DNA of 64,000 nt from JAICQQ01 sp965651135 (lineage in GTDB: Bacteria; Myxococcota_A; Polyangia; Polyangiales; Polyangiaceae), in assembly GCA_965651135.1 (NCBI GenBank), contig CBFGRJ010000001.1:9549-73548 (forward strand). Reading direction: 5' to 3'. Made by a program: the position numbers and the translations under genes. The notes under the pieces were generated by a model, which saw nothing but the letters and a program-made list of their open reading frames with translations, ran no database searches and had not been told where the DNA came from. Below are positions 34,454-43,351 of this stretch, in pieces. Position 1 is the first letter of the stretch. Each line of letters begins with the position of its first letter.

Positions 34454-35146
34454 GTGCCCGTGCCCATGAAAAACCGTCTCTTCGCAATCGCGCAGCAGGC
34501 TTGGCGTTGGGTCATGGCGCTGCTTTTGGCTTGTTTGCTCAAGTGCTGGGCCAAGAGCTGGCGTGTGCGTTGGGTAGGCGAAGAGCATCTGGATGTTCCG
34601 CGACGCCGCGTCTTCGCGTTTTGGCACGGACAGCAGATGGGTCTATTGGCCGCTCGCCACAGGGCCAAGTTGACCACGCTGGTGAGCTGGTCGAACGACG
34701 GTGCTCTGCAAGCGCAGGTCATGCGTCGACTCGGCCTCGGCGTGGTGCGCGGGTCGTCTTCTCGCGGGGCCGCGGTCGGCTTGTTGAGCATGATTCGTGC
34801 CGTGCGCGGCGGCAGGGATGCCGCGTTTGCCGTGGACGGCCCCAAGGGGCCCAAGCAACGAGCCAAACCGGGGGCAGTGGCGGTGGCAAACAGCAGCGGC
34901 GCGCTGCTGCTTCCGGTTGCCTCCGCTGCTCGCCGAAGCCTGCGGCTCGGGCGGGCCTGGGATGACTTCGAGATTCCATTGCCGTTCACGACCGTCGCTG
35001 TCGCGATCGGCTCGCCCGTAGACACCCAGGTTCTCGCAGACGGTGAGAAAATCCTGAGCGAAGCTATCCAAAGCGCGCGTGGAGTCGCCGAGCAAGCCTT
35101 GCTCGAAGCGCCGGCAAAGCTGGCAAACTCATTGCCTTTGTCCTGA
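34454..35146 (+). CDS. DUF374 family acyltransferase-like protein
   Basis: Predicted inner-membrane lipid acyltransferase-related protein of 230 residues (another ATG sits four codons further in). The N-terminus has a hydrophobic helix (LALLLACLLK-type, about 19-31). Motifs of DUF374 (PF04028, LPLAT superfamily): FAFWHGQQM with His58, SWSNDG (78-83), RGSSSRGAA and FAVDGPKGPK. Established knowledge: relatives acylate lipid A or related glycolipids, but the substrate of DUF374 proteins is not fixed. It is followed 23 bp later by the aminotransferase gene on the same strand. Confidence 0.87.
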   Translation: MPVPMKNRLFAIAQQAWRWVMALLLACLLKCWAKSWRVRWVGEEHLDVPRRRVFAFWHGQQMGLLAARHRAKLTTLVSWSNDGALQAQVMRRLGLGVVRGSSSRGAAVGLLSMIRAVRGGRDAAFAVDGPKGPKQRAKPGAVAVANSSGALLLPVASAARRSLRLGRAWDDFEIPLPFTTVAVAIGSPVDTQVLADGEKILSEAIQSARGVAEQALLEAPAKLANSLPLS

Positions 35147-35169
35147 GTGCGCACTACGCATGGCTCGGC

Positions 35170-36054
35170 ATGACTCGGCAAGTGATGATCGATGGGCGCT
35201 TGGTGGGCGAGCACGCTGCCGTGGTCAGCGTCTTCGACCGGGGCTTCTTGTATGGCGATTCGGTATTCGAGACGATTCGTACCTATGGAGGTCGCCCCTT
35301 CGAGCTCATGGAGCACCTGCGCCGGCTCGAGTGGTCAGCCGAGCGCGTATTCATTCGCCTGCCGGTGCGCCTCGAAGTACTCCGCGAAGAGGTGGAGGCG
35401 ACGCTCGCCAGCGCCGGCAACGACGAAAGCTACGTGCGGGTGATGGTCACACGTGGTCAAGGGCCGATGGGCTTGGATCCCAGTACTGCCGAGCATCCAC
35501 TCAGGGTCATCATCGTCGATCGGCTCCAGTCGCCGCCCGCCGAGGCTTACGAACGAGGCATTTCGGTGATCACCTACCGGACCCAGCGCGTTGGGGACGC
35601 CACCGCTGCGGCCGGCGCGAAGGTCACCAATTACTTGGTGGCGGTGCTGGCGACGCGTGAGGCGCGCGCCCAGGGTGCCCTAGAAGCATTGATCACCGAT
35701 CACACCGGCGACATAGTGGAGGGCTCGACGTCGAACGTGTTCGCCATCGTGAAGGGCAAACTGGTGACACCTCCCGAAAGTGCCGGCATTCTACCGGGCA
35801 TCACTCGGGCCCGCGTGATTCAGGCCGCCCAGGCGCTGGGTCTCACGGTGATGTACCGAGCTCTCGATCGCGAGACAATCGAGACTTGCGATGAGCTATT
35901 CGTGTGCTCGACTCTCCGCGAGCTACTCCCCGTGGTTCGTGTGGATGGCCGGCCAGTTGGTGTCGGCACCCCGGGCCCGACGACCGTGGCATTGCTGAAC
36001 GAGTTTAGGCAAAAGGTGAGACAGGACATGGGGTTTGCCGACCTCGGAACATGA
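35170..36054 (+). CDS. Class IV aminotransferase (branched-chain type)
   Basis: PLP-dependent fold-type IV aminotransferase of 294 residues. The N-terminal FDRGFLYGDSVFETIR is the family start; the PLP lysine is Lys151 in AGAKVTNYL; the cofactor-contacting Glu184 lies in DIVEGSTSNVF; and LLPGITR-like ILPGITRARVI is near 210. This matches branched-chain amino acid aminotransferase (ilvE), D-amino-acid aminotransferase or 4-amino-4-deoxychorismate lyase (pabC), which share this fold. The TNYL motif after Lys and the length favour an IlvE-type enzyme, but the gene symbol is left open. Confidence 0.86.
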   Translation: MTRQVMIDGRLVGEHAAVVSVFDRGFLYGDSVFETIRTYGGRPFELMEHLRRLEWSAERVFIRLPVRLEVLREEVEATLASAGNDESYVRVMVTRGQGPMGLDPSTAEHPLRVIIVDRLQSPPAEAYERGISVITYRTQRVGDATAAAGAKVTNYLVAVLATREARAQGALEALITDHTGDIVEGSTSNVFAIVKGKLVTPPESAGILPGITRARVIQAAQALGLTVMYRALDRETIETCDELFVCSTLRELLPVVRVDGRPVGVGTPGPTTVALLNEFRQKVRQDMGFADLGT

Positions 36055-36185
36055 CGAGGAGCGAGGTGCGAGCAGGTGAGAGGTGCGCTCACGCGAGTGC
36101 CCCGGTGAATCGAAGTCGCATGATTTCGGTCTAAGTTCTACGCTTGGTTCCAAAGCGCGATACGGCCCGGCCTTGGGGAATTTCG

Positions 36186-36199
36186 CGCGGCGCGCCGCG
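36186..36199. repeat. 14-bp perfect palindrome upstream of a lipoprotein gene
   Basis: CGCGGCGCGCCGCG is fully self-complementary and lies 28 bp before the ATG at 36227, in a 172-bp intergenic stretch. It could be an operator or a leader hairpin. In such G+C-rich DNA a short CG palindrome can also arise by chance. Confidence 0.35.
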
Positions 36200-36226
36200 T
36201 AGAAGACTTCTAGAGAGGTTTCATCA

Positions 36227-37141
36227 ATGACAAGTGAATCTAGCCAATTGAAAGCTCTGATGCTCGGTGCTTGCACATTGGCGCTCTTTGGCGCTGCTTG
36301 CGAGGCGCGTGATTGCGATGAGGGGGATCGAGAAGGCGTCTGTTTGGTTTCCCTCGACACCTGGCATGGTGAAGTCGAGGAATTCACCGGACCCTACGAA
36401 GACGGGAAGAACGTCGTGGTCGACAGCGGCAACGGAGACATCACCGTGCGGGTCACCAACCGTGACGACATTTATGCGCGCTTCGAGCCGTTCGTCCAGC
36501 GTGCCCACGATATCTGCGACGGCCAGGAGGACACGGGCGACGGGCGCTGCGAAGCGATCGACGACGACCTTGCCGATCTAGAACTCATCTTCGAAGAAGA
36601 GGATGGGCACTACTTGATTCAGGCTCAACGCCACGATGCGGTGGGCACGCTGGGCGCGGACATCCTCGTCGAGCTGCCTCGCTCGTTCAGCGGCCGCCTC
36701 TCCGTGGATCAGGGATTGGGTGACGTCGACATCGAGTCCGTCGGCGATGCCGCCGCCATCGTCGTAGAGAACGATCTCGGCGATTGCAGCATAGATACCG
36801 GTGCGGCGTCCGAGATCGATGTCCGCTGTGACGGTGAAACGGATGTCTCCATTGGAGAGATCACCTCGGGCGACCGAGTTCGACAGATCTACAAGGAAGA
36901 GGGCGACCTGGGCGACATGGTGGTGCGTTTTCCGACGACGGATGCACCCTTCAATGTCCGCGCTGTATCGGCAGGCGGACCAGTCGTGTTCTCGCCTGAA
37001 AACCTAAGCAGCGTTGGTTGTGAAGCCTCCTCGTCCGACCCGCGTTCGGTCAGGATATCGTGCAACGATGCAACCGAAGAAGACCCGACCTACGACGTGC
37101 TCAGTAAAGAGAGCCTGGTCGATGTCGCTGTGATGTTCTAG
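36227..37141 (+). CDS. Acidic lipoprotein with beta-solenoid-like domain (DUF4097-like)
   Basis: A 304-residue predicted lipoprotein with signal peptide ending in FGAAC. The mature protein is very acidic and built of short beta-strand repeats: VVVDSGNGDITVRVTN, then LSVDQGLGDVDIESVG and VVENDLGDCSIDTG. This pattern of G-D-[IV]-x-[IV] rungs is typical of DUF4097/DUF2807-like beta-solenoids, so surface binding is likely but the ligand is unknown. Several Cys could pair. It is convergent to the next gene and the two share the stop tetramer CTAG. Confidence 0.8.
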   Translation: MTSESSQLKALMLGACTLALFGAACEARDCDEGDREGVCLVSLDTWHGEVEEFTGPYEDGKNVVVDSGNGDITVRVTNRDDIYARFEPFVQRAHDICDGQEDTGDGRCEAIDDDLADLELIFEEEDGHYLIQAQRHDAVGTLGADILVELPRSFSGRLSVDQGLGDVDIESVGDAAAIVVENDLGDCSIDTGAASEIDVRCDGETDVSIGEITSGDRVRQIYKEEGDLGDMVVRFPTTDAPFNVRAVSAGGPVVFSPENLSSVGCEASSSDPRSVRISCNDATEEDPTYDVLSKESLVDVAVMF

Positions 37142-38313
37142 TCGTCGCTGGGCGGCTCGCGGAGCTGTTCGGCATCGCCTGCCGCTGGACTATCCTCATC
37201 GCCTGCCGCAGCGCCTCTGACTGCCTGTGGCGCCTGGGGGATTGGGATCTGCAGCTTACCCTTGCCCTCGAGCAGCAGGTACACCACCGCTTTATCGAAG
37301 AAGCCGCGCAGGAACGGTACTTCGCTCGGAGGATCGGTGATCAGGCCTGCGTTCTGGATGCAGTGTATGGTGGCGGAGACCTTGAGCGCCGTGGTTTCGC
37401 CTTCACGAGCCAAAATGGATACTGCGCTGTCCTTCATTGCACCGACCAAACGTTCGCGTCGCTCCGGCGTGAAGTAGCGGTCTGTGGCGGCAATGATGGC
37501 TTGCTGCAGGAGCGCGTCCAGCTTGGACTGCTCGGGCTGTTCACCAGGGGTTAGCTGCTTGCCGACATCTTGTAGCATCGCGTCGACCGCCTCGCGTGTG
37601 GGCAACCACGTGCGAAACTCCGGCAGCGTGTGGAGCTCGGTCGAGCTCTTGTTCATCTCCCGAGCATCTTCCGGCGCCACTTCCAGCCCTTCCGTATCGA
37701 ACGGATGGGGGATTTCAGTGCTGGGAGCAGGGCCGAGCAGCTCCTTGATCGAAGTGAGGCCGAGTGGCTCGATCAAGCCGCGTTCGCGCTGTCGAGCCAG
37801 GCTCTGGTGAATCCGTGCACGGGCCCACTCGATGCTCACCTCGGTGGGCTTGTAGCGTGCTTGTGGCGCGAGACCTTCCATGGCCTTCTTCAATCCGCTT
37901 TGGGAAAATTCGCCCGGTTGCACCTGGGTCACCCCATAGTCGTCGTTCAGGTACACGAACGCGGCACGAAAGCGACCGCTCGTGGAACGATGCGCGAGAA
38001 CCAAGACCAAATTGAACGCGGCGTCCGGTGCCAGCAACCACGCCTTCTGGTGCTGCGCAGCCGACTCCCCTCGCATTGCCGCGGCGGGCTTTGCGTCCGG
38101 CACGGCGACTCCTCGCGCGCGCAAGGCCTTGAGGGCTCGTCGTGCTGCCCTTCGGGGTGCGCCTGCCCCTTTGGTGGAGACTTCTACCAGCGCACTTGCA
38201 TTTTGGTGCTCGAACCACAGGTTCACGAGGCTGAGCGCCTGATTGCCTGCCTCGCGTAGCGCCTTCATGGCTTGGTCTTTGGTCGTAGCGGGATCTAGTG
38301 AAGGTTTCGTCAT
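37138..38313 (-). CDS. Hypothetical protein in the dnaX-recR operon
   Basis: A 391-residue cytosolic protein of unknown function. There is no signal peptide or membrane helix. The N-terminal third has a basic stretch (PRRAARRALKALRARGV), the middle repeats short helices and strands, and the C-terminus is Gln/Ala/Pro-rich and acidic. No motif known to me. It begins 25 bp after recR stops on the same strand, so it is probably co-transcribed with dnaX-recR. It is a myxobacterial-looking accessory gene rather than the ybaB usually found here, which is much shorter. Confidence 0.75.
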   Translation of the reverse strand: MTKPSLDPATTKDQAMKALREAGNQALSLVNLWFEHQNASALVEVSTKGAGAPRRAARRALKALRARGVAVPDAKPAAAMRGESAAQHQKAWLLAPDAAFNLVLVLAHRSTSGRFRAAFVYLNDDYGVTQVQPGEFSQSGLKKAMEGLAPQARYKPTEVSIEWARARIHQSLARQRERGLIEPLGLTSIKELLGPAPSTEIPHPFDTEGLEVAPEDAREMNKSSTELHTLPEFRTWLPTREAVDAMLQDVGKQLTPGEQPEQSKLDALLQQAIIAATDRYFTPERRERLVGAMKDSAVSILAREGETTALKVSATIHCIQNAGLITDPPSEVPFLRGFFDKAVVYLLLEGKGKLQIPIPQAPQAVRGAAAGDEDSPAAGDAEQLREPPSDD

Positions 38314-38338
38314 GATGATTCAAGGTGGGGTTTTGCTG

Positions 38339-38944
38339 TCAGAGAGAACGCCTACCGTCGATGGCTCGACCGAGCGTGATCTGATCGGCGAATTCCAGGT
38401 CGCCTCCGTGTGGCATGCCGCTGGCAATACGCGTCACGGTAACGTTCAGTGTTTCTAGCTCTCTCGCCAGGTAAAGCGCGGTGGCTTCGCCGTCCACGGA
38501 CGTGGGGGTGGCCACGATGACCTCCGTCACGCCATCGTTTTCGATGCGCGATCGCAATCGGTCGAGCGGTAGGGCTTCGGGCCCGATGCCATCGAGCGGC
38601 GACAGCAGCTTGCCCAGAACGAAATAGCGCCCGCGCATCGCACCGCTGCGCTCCACGGCCATGAGGTCCTGCACGCGCGCCACGATACACAAAAGCGTGC
38701 TCGACCGCCGTGAATCGCTGCAAATCGCGCAAATCGCGGCGTTCTGCTCGTCGACTTCGGCGATGTTGCCGCAAATGTCACACGGGCGAACGAACTGTGC
38801 GAGTTCTTGCAGGCTGGTTCCGAGCGCCTCTGCCAGGTCTGGGTTCGATGTCATGGTCAGCGCGAAACGTTGTGCGGTTTTTTCTCCGACACCGGGCAGG
38901 CGGCTGAACAGGTGCACGAGGCGAGTGATGCGGCCCGGTATCAT
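38339..38944 (-). CDS. recR: Recombination mediator RecR
   Basis: RecR (201 residues) acts with RecO/RecF to load RecA at gaps. Order of elements: N-terminal helix-hairpin-helix (SRLPGVGEKTAQRFAL), the four zinc-binding cysteines C55, C58, C72 and C75 (CDICG then CAICS), then the Toprim domain (TEVIVATPTSVDGEATALYL) and C-terminal TRIASGMPHGGDLEFADQITL. Its ATG overlaps the dnaX stop (ATGA), indicating translational coupling. The usual ybaB gene between dnaX and recR is absent. Confidence 0.97.
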   Translation of the reverse strand: MIPGRITRLVHLFSRLPGVGEKTAQRFALTMTSNPDLAEALGTSLQELAQFVRPCDICGNIAEVDEQNAAICAICSDSRRSSTLLCIVARVQDLMAVERSGAMRGRYFVLGKLLSPLDGIGPEALPLDRLRSRIENDGVTEVIVATPTSVDGEATALYLARELETLNVTVTRIASGMPHGGDLEFADQITLGRAIDGRRSL

Positions 38945-40824
38945 CAGGTGCCTTCGCTGAGCTTCAGGTCTTTCAACCGTGCGCCGAACAGTTCCAGGGC
39001 CTCGGTGACCCTAGGGTGGCTCCTGGCGTCGGCTATGGCCTTCTTCATTCGGGTTTCTCGTGCCCGCACTCGGTCGGCACTCAGGGTATCCATACCGCGC
39101 GCAGGAGCGTAGTCGAACCGAAACTCCGCGCGGGTCGGAGCTTGCAGGACTTGGCTCGCTGCCTGGCTCAACAACTCGGTACAATCGGCTCCCTTGACCT
39201 GCTTGGCGAACAGGCTGTCGGGCTCGAAAGCCAAGCAGAGCGTGCCGGGTTCTGCGGTCAGCACTGCCGCGTGTTCGAGGAATGCAGCGAGCTCGGGCCG
39301 CGTCTCACGCACGACCTCCACGATATCGCGAAATCTGGCCAGGGCGAGCTGATTGCTTTCTGCGGGTGGATTCGCGGTGTGGCTGGGTGTGCCGGCACTG
39401 GGCGTCGGCTCGGATGCAGCAGGGGCTAAGGCGGGTTCGGTGAGCTCGCCATCCGATGGCGCTGCGCCGTCCATGCCTCCACCCCCATGGGTGACAGTGT
39501 CGCTCACCGCCCTTTCGGGTGCTGCTGGAGGCTCCTCGGTCTGCTCCCTTTCGGTGCGAGCCGGAGAAGACCGATGTTCGCGCGCCTGAGGTCGCCGCCC
39601 GCTGGGTGCCGGCTCGGGACCGCCTGGGGGAGGGACGGGTCGCCCTCCCAAGCGCTTTTCGAGCAGGCTCAACCTTTCGATCAACTGGTCGATGGGGATC
39701 AAGGGTGGCCGACGGCACAGCCTTACCAGCAGCATTTCCAAGGCGCCCCGCGCTTGACCGCTCTTGGCAATGTCATCCATGGCTTGCGAAAAGCCTTGGT
39801 GCAATCGGATTAGGTCGTCCGGATTGGTGGTTTTTGCCAGCTTCTCGATCTCACTCCGCTCTTCGGGGCCAACGTCCATGAGCTCATCTGGATTGCGACA
39901 CACACGCGACACCACCATGTCTCGCAACAGTGCCAGCAGGTCCTTCGCGACATGGCTGACGTCGTAGCCTTGCTCCACGAGCTCGGCGATGACCTTGAGA
40001 CACGTCGTGGCGTCTCCTTGCAACAGGCCCTGGGCGATCGCGAATAGAGCGGTGCGGCTGGCGACTCCGAGGACCTGCGCCACATCGCTGCCGACCAGCT
40101 GTTTGCCGCTCCAGGCGATGACCTGGTCCAAAAGGCTCATCGCATCGCGCATGCTGCCGGCAGCCTGGCGCGCGATCAGCGAGAGAGCCTCTTCGTCGGC
40201 TTGGATGTTCTCCAGTGCCAGCACCGATTTCAGACGTTCGATGATGGCCAAGGCGCCAATCAGCTTGAAGTCGAAGCGCTGAACGCGGCTCAGGATCGTG
40301 ATCGGGACCTTGTGGACTTCGGTCGTAGCAAAAATGAATTTGACGTGCGGAGGGGGCTCTTCCAGCGTCTTCAGGAATGCATTCCATGCGCTTTGCGAGA
40401 GCATGTGGACTTCGTCCACGATGATGATTTTGAAGCGGTCGCGCGTTGGCTGATACGGGAGCGAGTCTTGCAGCTTGCGCACCTCGTCGACCCCGTTGTA
40501 GCTGGCCCCGTCGATTTCACGGACATCGACGTCCGTGCCACGGGCGATCTCCACACACGCCGGACACTCCAGACAAGGGGTCGCGGTGGGGCCTGGGTCG
40601 GACCCAGCTGCCGAGGGGCCTTGGGCACCCATGCAGTTCAGCGCCTTGGCGAGGATACGCGCGCTGGTGGTTTTGCCCACGCCGCGTACCCCGGTAAACA
40701 AGAACGCGTGTGCGACCCGCCCGGTTTCGATGGCATTGGCCAGTGTCTTGGCGACATGTTCTTGCCCGACTAGATCCTCGAAGCGCATCGGGCGATACTT
40801 GCGTGCTAAGACCACGTAGCTCAT
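38944..40824 (-). CDS. dnaX: DNA polymerase III subunit tau/gamma
   Basis: Clamp-loader AAA+ ATPase of the replicative polymerase, 626 residues from the ATG at 40824. Walker A TGVRGVGKTT (44-53), zinc-binding Cys64, 84, 87 and 90 with a longer-than-usual Gly/Pro insert between the first and second, Walker B IIIVDEVHML, and sensor LVRRHAESS-type segments. After the core domains comes a Pro/Ala-rich linker and a C-terminal domain that should bind the polymerase alpha subunit. A frame extending 186 codons further upstream (to 41382) is Ser/Pro-rich and overlaps the divergent lipoprotein gene, so it is rejected. I see no evident slippery run for a gamma form. First gene of dnaX-recR. Confidence 0.95.
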   Translation of the reverse strand: MSYVVLARKYRPMRFEDLVGQEHVAKTLANAIETGRVAHAFLFTGVRGVGKTTSARILAKALNCMGAQGPSAAGSDPGPTATPCLECPACVEIARGTDVDVREIDGASYNGVDEVRKLQDSLPYQPTRDRFKIIIVDEVHMLSQSAWNAFLKTLEEPPPHVKFIFATTEVHKVPITILSRVQRFDFKLIGALAIIERLKSVLALENIQADEEALSLIARQAAGSMRDAMSLLDQVIAWSGKQLVGSDVAQVLGVASRTALFAIAQGLLQGDATTCLKVIAELVEQGYDVSHVAKDLLALLRDMVVSRVCRNPDELMDVGPEERSEIEKLAKTTNPDDLIRLHQGFSQAMDDIAKSGQARGALEMLLVRLCRRPPLIPIDQLIERLSLLEKRLGGRPVPPPGGPEPAPSGRRPQAREHRSSPARTEREQTEEPPAAPERAVSDTVTHGGGGMDGAAPSDGELTEPALAPAASEPTPSAGTPSHTANPPAESNQLALARFRDIVEVVRETRPELAAFLEHAAVLTAEPGTLCLAFEPDSLFAKQVKGADCTELLSQAASQVLQAPTRAEFRFDYAPARGMDTLSADRVRARETRMKKAIADARSHPRVTEALELFGARLKDLKLSEGT

Positions 40825-40924
40825 GGACGCAGGTCGACTAGCAGATCGCGCCCTCGGTCTCCAGCCCGAGCTGCCGAACGGAATCGCTTTGAACCCGCCG
40901 AGCGGTTGGGATAGCGTACGGGCC

Positions 40925-41833
40925 GTGTCTTGGGGCCGGGTTTTGTTCGCTATCTGGATAACCTGTTCGGGTTGCATGGAGGCTTCCCCGCGCCCCGAGG
41001 ATCCCTCCGCGGGGGCTCCGTCGCCGGTCGCGCCGGCGGCACCCCCGCCGTCTGCCCCGGGGCCCAGCGAGGCCGCTCCCCCGAAGCCGAGGCTGCCGAT
41101 TCGGTTCGAGGCCGTGCCGGCGCCGGTCGCCGGTGCCGAGGGGCCGCACCTGGAGATCGTGTCGCCGGCGTCGGGTGACCAGCTCTCCGAGTCCAAAGCG
41201 GCAACCGTCTCGATTCGACTTCGAACCAGCCAGTGGTCGAAGGAGCTCGCGCTCGTGCTGGTGCTCGACGACTTCATTCCCCGCGTGTTCGCCGACCCGG
41301 CCAAACCCATCCAGCTCGCGCAGTTGCTGCCCGAGAATCGGGACCTCGAACCTGGGCGCCATACGCTGTTTGCCGCGGCCATGTTGCCCGACGGTACGAC
41401 GATTCATTCCGATCAGGCCGATGCCGGCATGTCTTCGTCATTCATTTCATTCTGGATCGGGGACGCGCCCTCGAGCGCCGGCGCCAATGCGACGGCGAGC
41501 CAGACGTCGCCCGCGATTGTCTTGGTGTCGCCCCGTGGAACGTACAACGGTGACCGAGCCGCCGACGCCATTCTTGTCGACGCTCATGTGCTCGGTGCGA
41601 CGGGACCCGATGCGCCGCGCGTGAAGGTCCAGATCGATGCCGCGCTGGGCCTCTCCGATGAGCAGCACGAGGCGTGGCTGACGCCGGGCAAGCTCATGAA
41701 GGTGGGCGGCTTGCCCAGCGGGGATCACCGATTCAGCGTGGCATTGGTGAGCGCAGACGAGCAGCCCCTCGGTCTTCCAAGTTCCGCGGTTGCGCGCACG
41801 ATCACCGTCAATCGTGACGCGCCGGTGGAGTAG
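40925..41833 (+). CDS. Proline-rich lipoprotein, hypothetical
   Basis: A 302-residue predicted lipoprotein. The GTG at 40925 gives a signal peptide with lipobox CSGC; an earlier frame start at 40823 would overlap dnaX and lacks that property. A Pro/Ala/Ser linker (about residues 20-60) leads to two beta-sandwich-like domains containing LEIVSPASGDQL and IVLVSPRGTYNGDR, possibly Ig-like folds. No enzyme motif. It ends 4 bp before the histidine kinase start on the same strand, so they may be co-transcribed and the lipoprotein could be part of its sensing context. Confidence 0.68.
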   Translation: MSWGRVLFAIWITCSGCMEASPRPEDPSAGAPSPVAPAAPPPSAPGPSEAAPPKPRLPIRFEAVPAPVAGAEGPHLEIVSPASGDQLSESKAATVSIRLRTSQWSKELALVLVLDDFIPRVFADPAKPIQLAQLLPENRDLEPGRHTLFAAAMLPDGTTIHSDQADAGMSSSFISFWIGDAPSSAGANATASQTSPAIVLVSPRGTYNGDRAADAILVDAHVLGATGPDAPRVKVQIDAALGLSDEQHEAWLTPGKLMKVGGLPSGDHRFSVALVSADEQPLGLPSSAVARTITVNRDAPVE

Positions 41834-41837
41834 CGTC

Positions 41838-43349
41838 GTGACGTCCCCCTTTCTTTCCGGCGTGCTGGCGACCTGGGCGGTGGCCACCGTCGGCTTGGGC
41901 TTGTTCTTCATTCTTGCCTACTACGTACGGCGGCGCGAGAGCGAATATCTGCTGTTCGGCATTCTGTGCGGCGCAATCTCGATTGCGACGATTGGCATGT
42001 CGATGACGCATGGCGCTACGGATTTGAGCATGCGCATGCTCGGGGCTCGGCTAGGGCACGCTGGAGTTATTTTTGCTGGGACGCTAAATCTACATTTCGT
42101 CATGACCTATGCGCGGATCGCGCGCGCCAATCAGATTGCGCTGTTGCTCTACGCGGTCGTGGGATTTTATCAGGTCGTCAATTGGGGGGGCTGGTGGTGG
42201 GCCGAGGGGAGCTTCGGCCTCAAAGAGAGCGTCGTTTTCGGCTATGTCGTCAATCACAATACCTTCACACTCACCTCTTTTGGAAGAGGCTTCTACATCG
42301 TGGCTTCGGCGCAATACGGCGCCAGCATCGTGCTCTTGCTCCTTGCTTATCGTGCCGAACGCCGCGAGGCGCTGATTGCGTTGGGGGGCGCCGTCCTGCT
42401 CGGCTGCGCCATTTTGAACGATATTGGGCTGATCACCGGCCTGATCGACAACACCATCTATCTGTTGCCCCATTTTTTCGTGGTGTACGGCTTTGGAGTC
42501 GCTACGACGCTGCTGCTGCGCTACCGGTTTGCCGCGGCCCAGCTGGAGCAAACGGTTTCCAATCTGCAGTTGAGGACGGAGGAACTACGTCGCTCGAATG
42601 CCGAGCTCTCCGTCGTGCAAGACGAGCTGGTGCGCAAGCAACAGCTGGCAGCAGTCGGCGAGCTCGCCGCCGCCATTGCTCACGAGGTGCGCAATCCGCT
42701 AGCGGTGATTGTCAATGCCGTTTCCGGGCTTCGACGCGGTGGCCTTAAGCTCGAGGACAGGGACATGTTGCTGGACATCGTCGACGAAGAAACGGCGCGT
42801 CTGAATCGGCTGGTCACCGATCTATTGCGTTTTGCTCGCCCGGTGCGAGTGAATCGATCCCAGGTTTCGCTCGTGGAGCTTTGTTCGCGAGCCCGTTCGG
42901 TGCTCGACGACGAGCATGAGGTGCAGGTCGAGATCCCCGACGACCCGAGAGTGCAGAACGTTTGGGTCGATCCGGGCTTGTTCCGCCTGGTGTTCGACAA
43001 CTTGCTCGAAAACGCCTGCCAGGCCATGAAGCACTCCGGTCCGGTACGCATCGTCGTCGCGCAAGACGAGCTCGATGGTGTGCCCATGGTGCGCATCGAC
43101 GTCATCGACAGCGGTCACGGTATGGAAATAGAGGTGCTCGAAAGGGCAAAAGATCCATTCTTCACCACCCGTCCCAGCGGAACCGGGCTCGGCCTTCCCA
43201 TCGTCCAGCGCATCATGGCCGCTCACGGTGGCGAGCTGCGCCTGACGAGCGAGCAGGGGAAAGGAACGACCGCCAGCCTGCTGATTCCAATGGGCGAGCC
43301 CGGCGCAGCAACCAACCCGGCGCGCGAGCTCGTGGAAAGGATCGCGTAG
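41838..43349 (+). CDS. Seven-transmembrane sensor histidine kinase
   Basis: A 503-residue kinase from the GTG at 41838. By eye there are seven N-terminal membrane helices (to about residue 230), starting FLSGVLATWAVATVGLGLFF and ending HFFVVYGFGVATTLLLRY. A coiled coil follows, then HisKA with IAHEVRNPL (His282), an N-box LLENACQAMK, DSGHGM and GTGLGLPIV. There is no periplasmic domain, so it may sense a membrane-embedded or small ligand, like other 7TM histidine kinases. The next regulator on the same strand is the NtrC-type gene at 46234, 2.9 kb away; pairing is inference. bioA begins 2 bp after its stop. Confidence 0.92.
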   Translation: MTSPFLSGVLATWAVATVGLGLFFILAYYVRRRESEYLLFGILCGAISIATIGMSMTHGATDLSMRMLGARLGHAGVIFAGTLNLHFVMTYARIARANQIALLLYAVVGFYQVVNWGGWWWAEGSFGLKESVVFGYVVNHNTFTLTSFGRGFYIVASAQYGASIVLLLLAYRAERREALIALGGAVLLGCAILNDIGLITGLIDNTIYLLPHFFVVYGFGVATTLLLRYRFAAAQLEQTVSNLQLRTEELRRSNAELSVVQDELVRKQQLAAVGELAAAIAHEVRNPLAVIVNAVSGLRRGGLKLEDRDMLLDIVDEETARLNRLVTDLLRFARPVRVNRSQVSLVELCSRARSVLDDEHEVQVEIPDDPRVQNVWVDPGLFRLVFDNLLENACQAMKHSGPVRIVVAQDELDGVPMVRIDVIDSGHGMEIEVLERAKDPFFTTRPSGTGLGLPIVQRIMAAHGGELRLTSEQGKGTTASLLIPMGEPGAATNPARELVERIA

Positions 43350-43351
43350 TC

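Noticed and set aside
40825..41382. 186-codon N-terminal extension of DnaX.
   Set aside because: The DnaX family starts at MSYVVLARKYRP, and the upstream part overlaps the divergent lipoprotein gene whose signal peptide and lipobox are convincing.
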